Assembly: GCA_021793935.1 (NCBI GenBank)
Contig: JAJYRV010000060.1
Location: forward strand, 1 to 9,268
Direction: 5' to 3'
DNA from: Actinomycetes bacterium
GTDB lineage: Bacteria > Actinomycetota > Actinomycetes > Actinomycetales > Beutenbergiaceae
Length of the DNA: 9,268 nucleotides
The notes beneath the pieces were generated by a model. That model worked only from the letters and a program-made list of their open reading frames with translations. It was not told the origin of the DNA and ran no database searches. A program made the translations under genes and the position numbers. Position 1 is the first letter of the stretch. Each line of letters starts with the position of its first letter. Below, one piece after another: positions 6,830 to 9,268 of the stretch.

Positions 6830-7732
6830 ATGAACCGGATGAAGCGGTTGGGGCCGCCGCTAGCGCTACTTGCCCCCTCATTCATCCTCATCGGGGTGTT
6901 CGTGTACGGGCTCATCGCCGTCAACACCCATACGGCGATGACGGACAATCACACGGCACCGCAGGCTTTCGGGCAGACGCCCGTGGAGTTCGTCGGCTTC
7001 AAGAACTTCCTCGGCCTGCTCGGTTCGGAAGCGTTCCAACACTCGCTGAAGAACCTCGTGCTCTACACCGTGGTGTTCCTCGTGGGCACGATGGTCATCG
7101 GGTTCGTGTGGGCGTGGCTGCTTGAGCGGCCCATCGCTGGTGAAGGGATCTTCCGTTCGATCTACCTGTTCCCCATGGCCGTCTCCTTCGTCGCCTCGGG
7201 GGTGGTGTGGCGCTGGTTGCTCAACTCCAACATGGGCGAGCGCGCCTCGGGATTGAACCGCCTGTTCCAGATGCTCGGGCTGGACTTTTTGGAAAACCCG
7301 TGGTGGAACAACATCTCCTTCGGGATCACGGCGATCGCCCTACCTGCGATGTGGCAGCTCTCGGGCTACGTGATGGCACTCTTCCTCGCCGGCTTCCGCG
7401 GCGTCTCTGAGGAGTTGCGTGAAGCCGGCGCGATTGACGGCGCTTCCACCTGGCAGATCTATCGCCACGTGATCTTCCCCCAACTCACCCCGGTGGCGCT
7501 GTCTGCGCTCATCATCATCGGGCATATGTCGCTGAAGGCCTTCGACCTCATCATGTCGATCTCCAAACCGTCGAACTACCAAACCAAGGTGCCCGCCGTT
7601 GACATGTACGTGTTGAAGTCGGAATTCGATTACGCGAACGCCGCCGCCGTCGGGGCGATCTTGTTGATCATCGTCGCGATTCTCGTGATCCCCTATCTCG
7701 TGTCGTTGAACCGGAAGGAGTCGGGCCGATGA
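6830..7732 (+). CDS. Carbohydrate ABC transporter permease, MalF/UgpA-type
   Basis: 300-residue inner-membrane permease, one half of the membrane channel of a CUT1 sugar importer. I count six hydrophobic segments, roughly residues 9-32, 74-98, 108-131, 165-188, 220-242 and 270-292. The cytoplasmic EAA loop that docks with the ATPase is EELREAGAIDGAS (194-206), a good match to the EAA-x3-G consensus. AGGAGG (6816-6821) with an 8-base spacer supports ATG 6830. The length and first-permease position fit the MalF/UgpA/LacF type. The stop overlaps the start of the second permease gene as ATGA, implying coupled translation at equal amounts. Confidence 0.95.
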   Translation: MNRMKRLGPPLALLAPSFILIGVFVYGLIAVNTHTAMTDNHTAPQAFGQTPVEFVGFKNFLGLLGSEAFQHSLKNLVLYTVVFLVGTMVIGFVWAWLLERPIAGEGIFRSIYLFPMAVSFVASGVVWRWLLNSNMGERASGLNRLFQMLGLDFLENPWWNNISFGITAIALPAMWQLSGYVMALFLAGFRGVSEELREAGAIDGASTWQIYRHVIFPQLTPVALSALIIIGHMSLKAFDLIMSISKPSNYQTKVPAVDMYVLKSEFDYANAAAVGAILLIIVAILVIPYLVSLNRKESGR

Positions 7733-8595
7733 GCACTGCCAGCCAGACTGTTCCGGTCGTGCGCACCCGGAAATCTCCCTACTCCCTCGGCCGCACGCTT
7801 CGCTACCTCGCGCTGCTATTCGGTCTCGTCATCGTCCTCATCCCCGTCTATGTGCTGTTCGTGACGAGTTTCAAATCGGGCGCGGCCGCAACCGCCTCCC
7901 AGGCGTGGTCCTTGCCCGCGGAGTGGACGACGGAGAACTGGAAACTCGCCTGGACCTCCCTGTCCCCCGCCCTGTGGCGGACGGTGCAGATGGTCATCCC
8001 GTCAGCGATCATCGCCGCGTTCCTGGGATCGATGAACGGGTTCGTGCTCTCGCGGTGGAAGTTCCCCGGAGCGAACCTGGTGTTCACGCTCATCCTGTTC
8101 GGGATGTTCATCCCCTACCAGGCGGTGATCATTCCCCTCAACCAGGTGCTTCTCGCCCTGCACGTACCCTCGGGCGTGCCCTCGCTGATCCTGTTACACG
8201 TAATCTATGGCATCCCGATCACCACGTTGATCTTCCGCAACTACTATGAATCCGTTCCCGAGGAGCTCATTGAAGCGGCGCGGATGGACGGGGCGGGGAT
8301 GCTGCGCACCTACCGTTCTGTGGTGTTGCCGATTTCGATCCCGAGTTTCGTGGTCGTCCTCATCTGGCAGTTCACGAGCGCGTGGAACGACTTCCTGTTC
8401 GCCGTATTCTTCTCCGACGCGACGACGGGGCCGGTCACCCTCGCGTTGAACAACCTCGCCAACGGTGCGCAGCTGCAGAACTATGGTGCATCGATGGCGG
8501 GCGCCCTGCTCGCCTCGCTGCCCACGCTCGTGGTGTACATCCTCCTGGGGCGCTACTTCGTCTCCGGGCTGATGTCCGGATCGGTCAAGGGATAG
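7729..8595 (+). CDS. Carbohydrate ABC transporter permease, MalG/UgpE-type
   Basis: 288-residue inner-membrane permease, partner of the preceding one. The N-terminal segment (about 26-47) ends in VTSFKS, typical of MalG-type subunits; further hydrophobic segments lie near 87-106, 114-138, 148-168, 200-222 and 255-276. The EAA loop is EELIEAARMDGAG (178-190), closer to consensus than that of its partner. AAGGAG (7715-7720) lies 8 bases before ATG 7729 inside the end of the upstream gene. It is the last gene of the operon: no ATP-binding subunit follows, and recX comes in from the other strand after only 12 bases. The importer therefore presumably borrows a shared MsiK/UgpC-type ATPase encoded elsewhere. 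Confidence 0.95.
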   Translation: MSTASQTVPVVRTRKSPYSLGRTLRYLALLFGLVIVLIPVYVLFVTSFKSGAAATASQAWSLPAEWTTENWKLAWTSLSPALWRTVQMVIPSAIIAAFLGSMNGFVLSRWKFPGANLVFTLILFGMFIPYQAVIIPLNQVLLALHVPSGVPSLILLHVIYGIPITTLIFRNYYESVPEELIEAARMDGAGMLRTYRSVVLPISIPSFVVVLIWQFTSAWNDFLFAVFFSDATTGPVTLALNNLANGAQLQNYGASMAGALLASLPTLVVYILLGRYFVSGLMSGSVKG

Positions 8596-8607
8596 CCGAG
8601 CGCGCCG

Positions 8608-9268
8608 TTAGTAGAGTTCGAGCCCTTCTTCGGTGAGGACCTCATCGATCGCTGCCCGCGCAGCCGAAGCTGAATAGCCTTTACGCGCGAGCGTGCCGTA
8701 CAGCCGGTTCCGCCGTTTCTTCGGCTCCACCGACCGCATCGACGTGACCCGCTTGCGCACCAGGGCGCGCGCGGCTTCCGCCTCGTCCTCGGGGTCCACC
8801 TGGTCAAGGGCTGATTCAGCGGTGTCGGGGTCGATGCCCTTGCGCTCAAGTTCCACTTTGAGTGCCCGCCGGGCAAGGCCGCGTTCGGCCTGCCGCGTGC
8901 GTACGAGCATCGCGGCGTATTCGGCGTCGTCGATCAGCCCCACCCGCGTGAGGCGTTCGACCACCTCCTGCGCGGCGCCGGGAGGCACCTCGCGGGCGAG
9001 CATCGCCTCGCGTAGTTGCTCGGAAGACCTCGCGGAGAAGTTCAACTGGCGAAGCGCGATTTCCCGGCCCCGTTCCACCCATTCCTCGTGGGACCCCGGT
9101 TCCTTGGACGTTGGTCTTGCGCGTCCACCGGGCGCGGCAGTGTCCGGCTCCGGCGTCGATGCTTCCTCGGGCTCAAACAGCGTGCTTGTGCCCGGCTCGC
9201 CGTCCGCGTGCTTGGAGAGGAGTTCTCGCAGGTGGGCGATCGTGGCCTCCCGTGCCGCCGGGTCGGTG
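8608..9268 (-). CDS. recX: RecX regulatory protein (5' end probably beyond right edge)
   Basis: Modulator of RecA that binds RecA filaments and limits recombinase activity in most characterised species. The C-terminal 156 residues (from 9078) are the RecX domain, built of helical repeats: REIALRQLNFSARSSEQLRE, then GLIDDAEYAAMLVR, then LYGTLARKGYSASAARAAID. The stop is TAA at 8608-8610. A GTG at 9078 with GAGGA 4 bases upstream is a possible start giving a normal-length RecX. However, the frame stays open for another 63 codons to the edge with strongly GC-rich third positions: a short helix (AREATIAHLRELLSKHA), then a Pro/Glu/Ser/Thr-rich acidic linker. I therefore treat it as a longer protein cut by the window. 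recA normally lies just upstream, outside the window. Confidence 0.88.
   Translation of the reverse strand, partial: TDPAAREATIAHLRELLSKHADGEPGTSTLFEPEEASTPEPDTAAPGGRARPTSKEPGSHEEWVERGREIALRQLNFSARSSEQLREAMLAREVPPGAAQEVVERLTRVGLIDDAEYAAMLVRTRQAERGLARRALKVELERKGIDPDTAESALDQVDPEDEAEAARALVRKRVTSMRSVEPKKRRNRLYGTLARKGYSASAARAAIDEVLTEEGLELY

Overview
The window is high-GC, densely coding DNA with GTG starts, ATGA stop/start overlaps and one apparently leaderless gene. Together with the tRNA-modification/SOS neighbourhood this points to an actinobacterium (class Actinomycetia). No genus can be assigned from the sequence alone. No tRNA, rRNA, insertion sequence, CRISPR array or phage gene is visible.

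Layout, left to right. (1) Bases 1-1347, minus strand: the ribosome-associated GTPase HflX, cut by the left edge. (2) 1442-2050, plus strand: a small class I SAM-dependent methyltransferase of the RsmC-like type, divergent from hflX and probably translated from a leaderless mRNA. (3) 2034-5225, minus strand: a tightly packed cluster, miaB, miaA and a dapF-like gene, transcribed in that order with overlapping ends. MiaA and MiaB act in sequence on A37 of tRNAs that read codons starting with U (isopentenylation, then methylthiolation). (4) 5226-5455: a 230-bp divergent regulatory region with repeats and candidate promoters. (5) 5456-8595, plus strand: a three-gene carbohydrate ABC importer (lipoprotein binding protein plus two CUT1 permeases) without its own ATPase. 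A strong stem-loop lies between the binding-protein gene and the permease genes. (6) 8608-9268, minus strand: recX, the RecA modulator, convergent with the importer and running off the right edge.

The order recX - ABC transporter - miaB - miaA - dapF - hflX resembles the recA-recX to lexA neighbourhood of many actinobacteria, where the transporter slot often holds a glutamate ABC system (recalled knowledge). Here the slot holds a sugar importer.

The most unusual element is the protein at the dapF position. It keeps the recognisable frame of diaminopimelate epimerase (length, GVGAD, the DG before the first active site) but has no cysteine at all. Both catalytic cysteines and most substrate-binding motifs are replaced, yet the reading frame is intact and coupled to miaA. 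It looks like a maintained pseudoenzyme rather than an epimerase.
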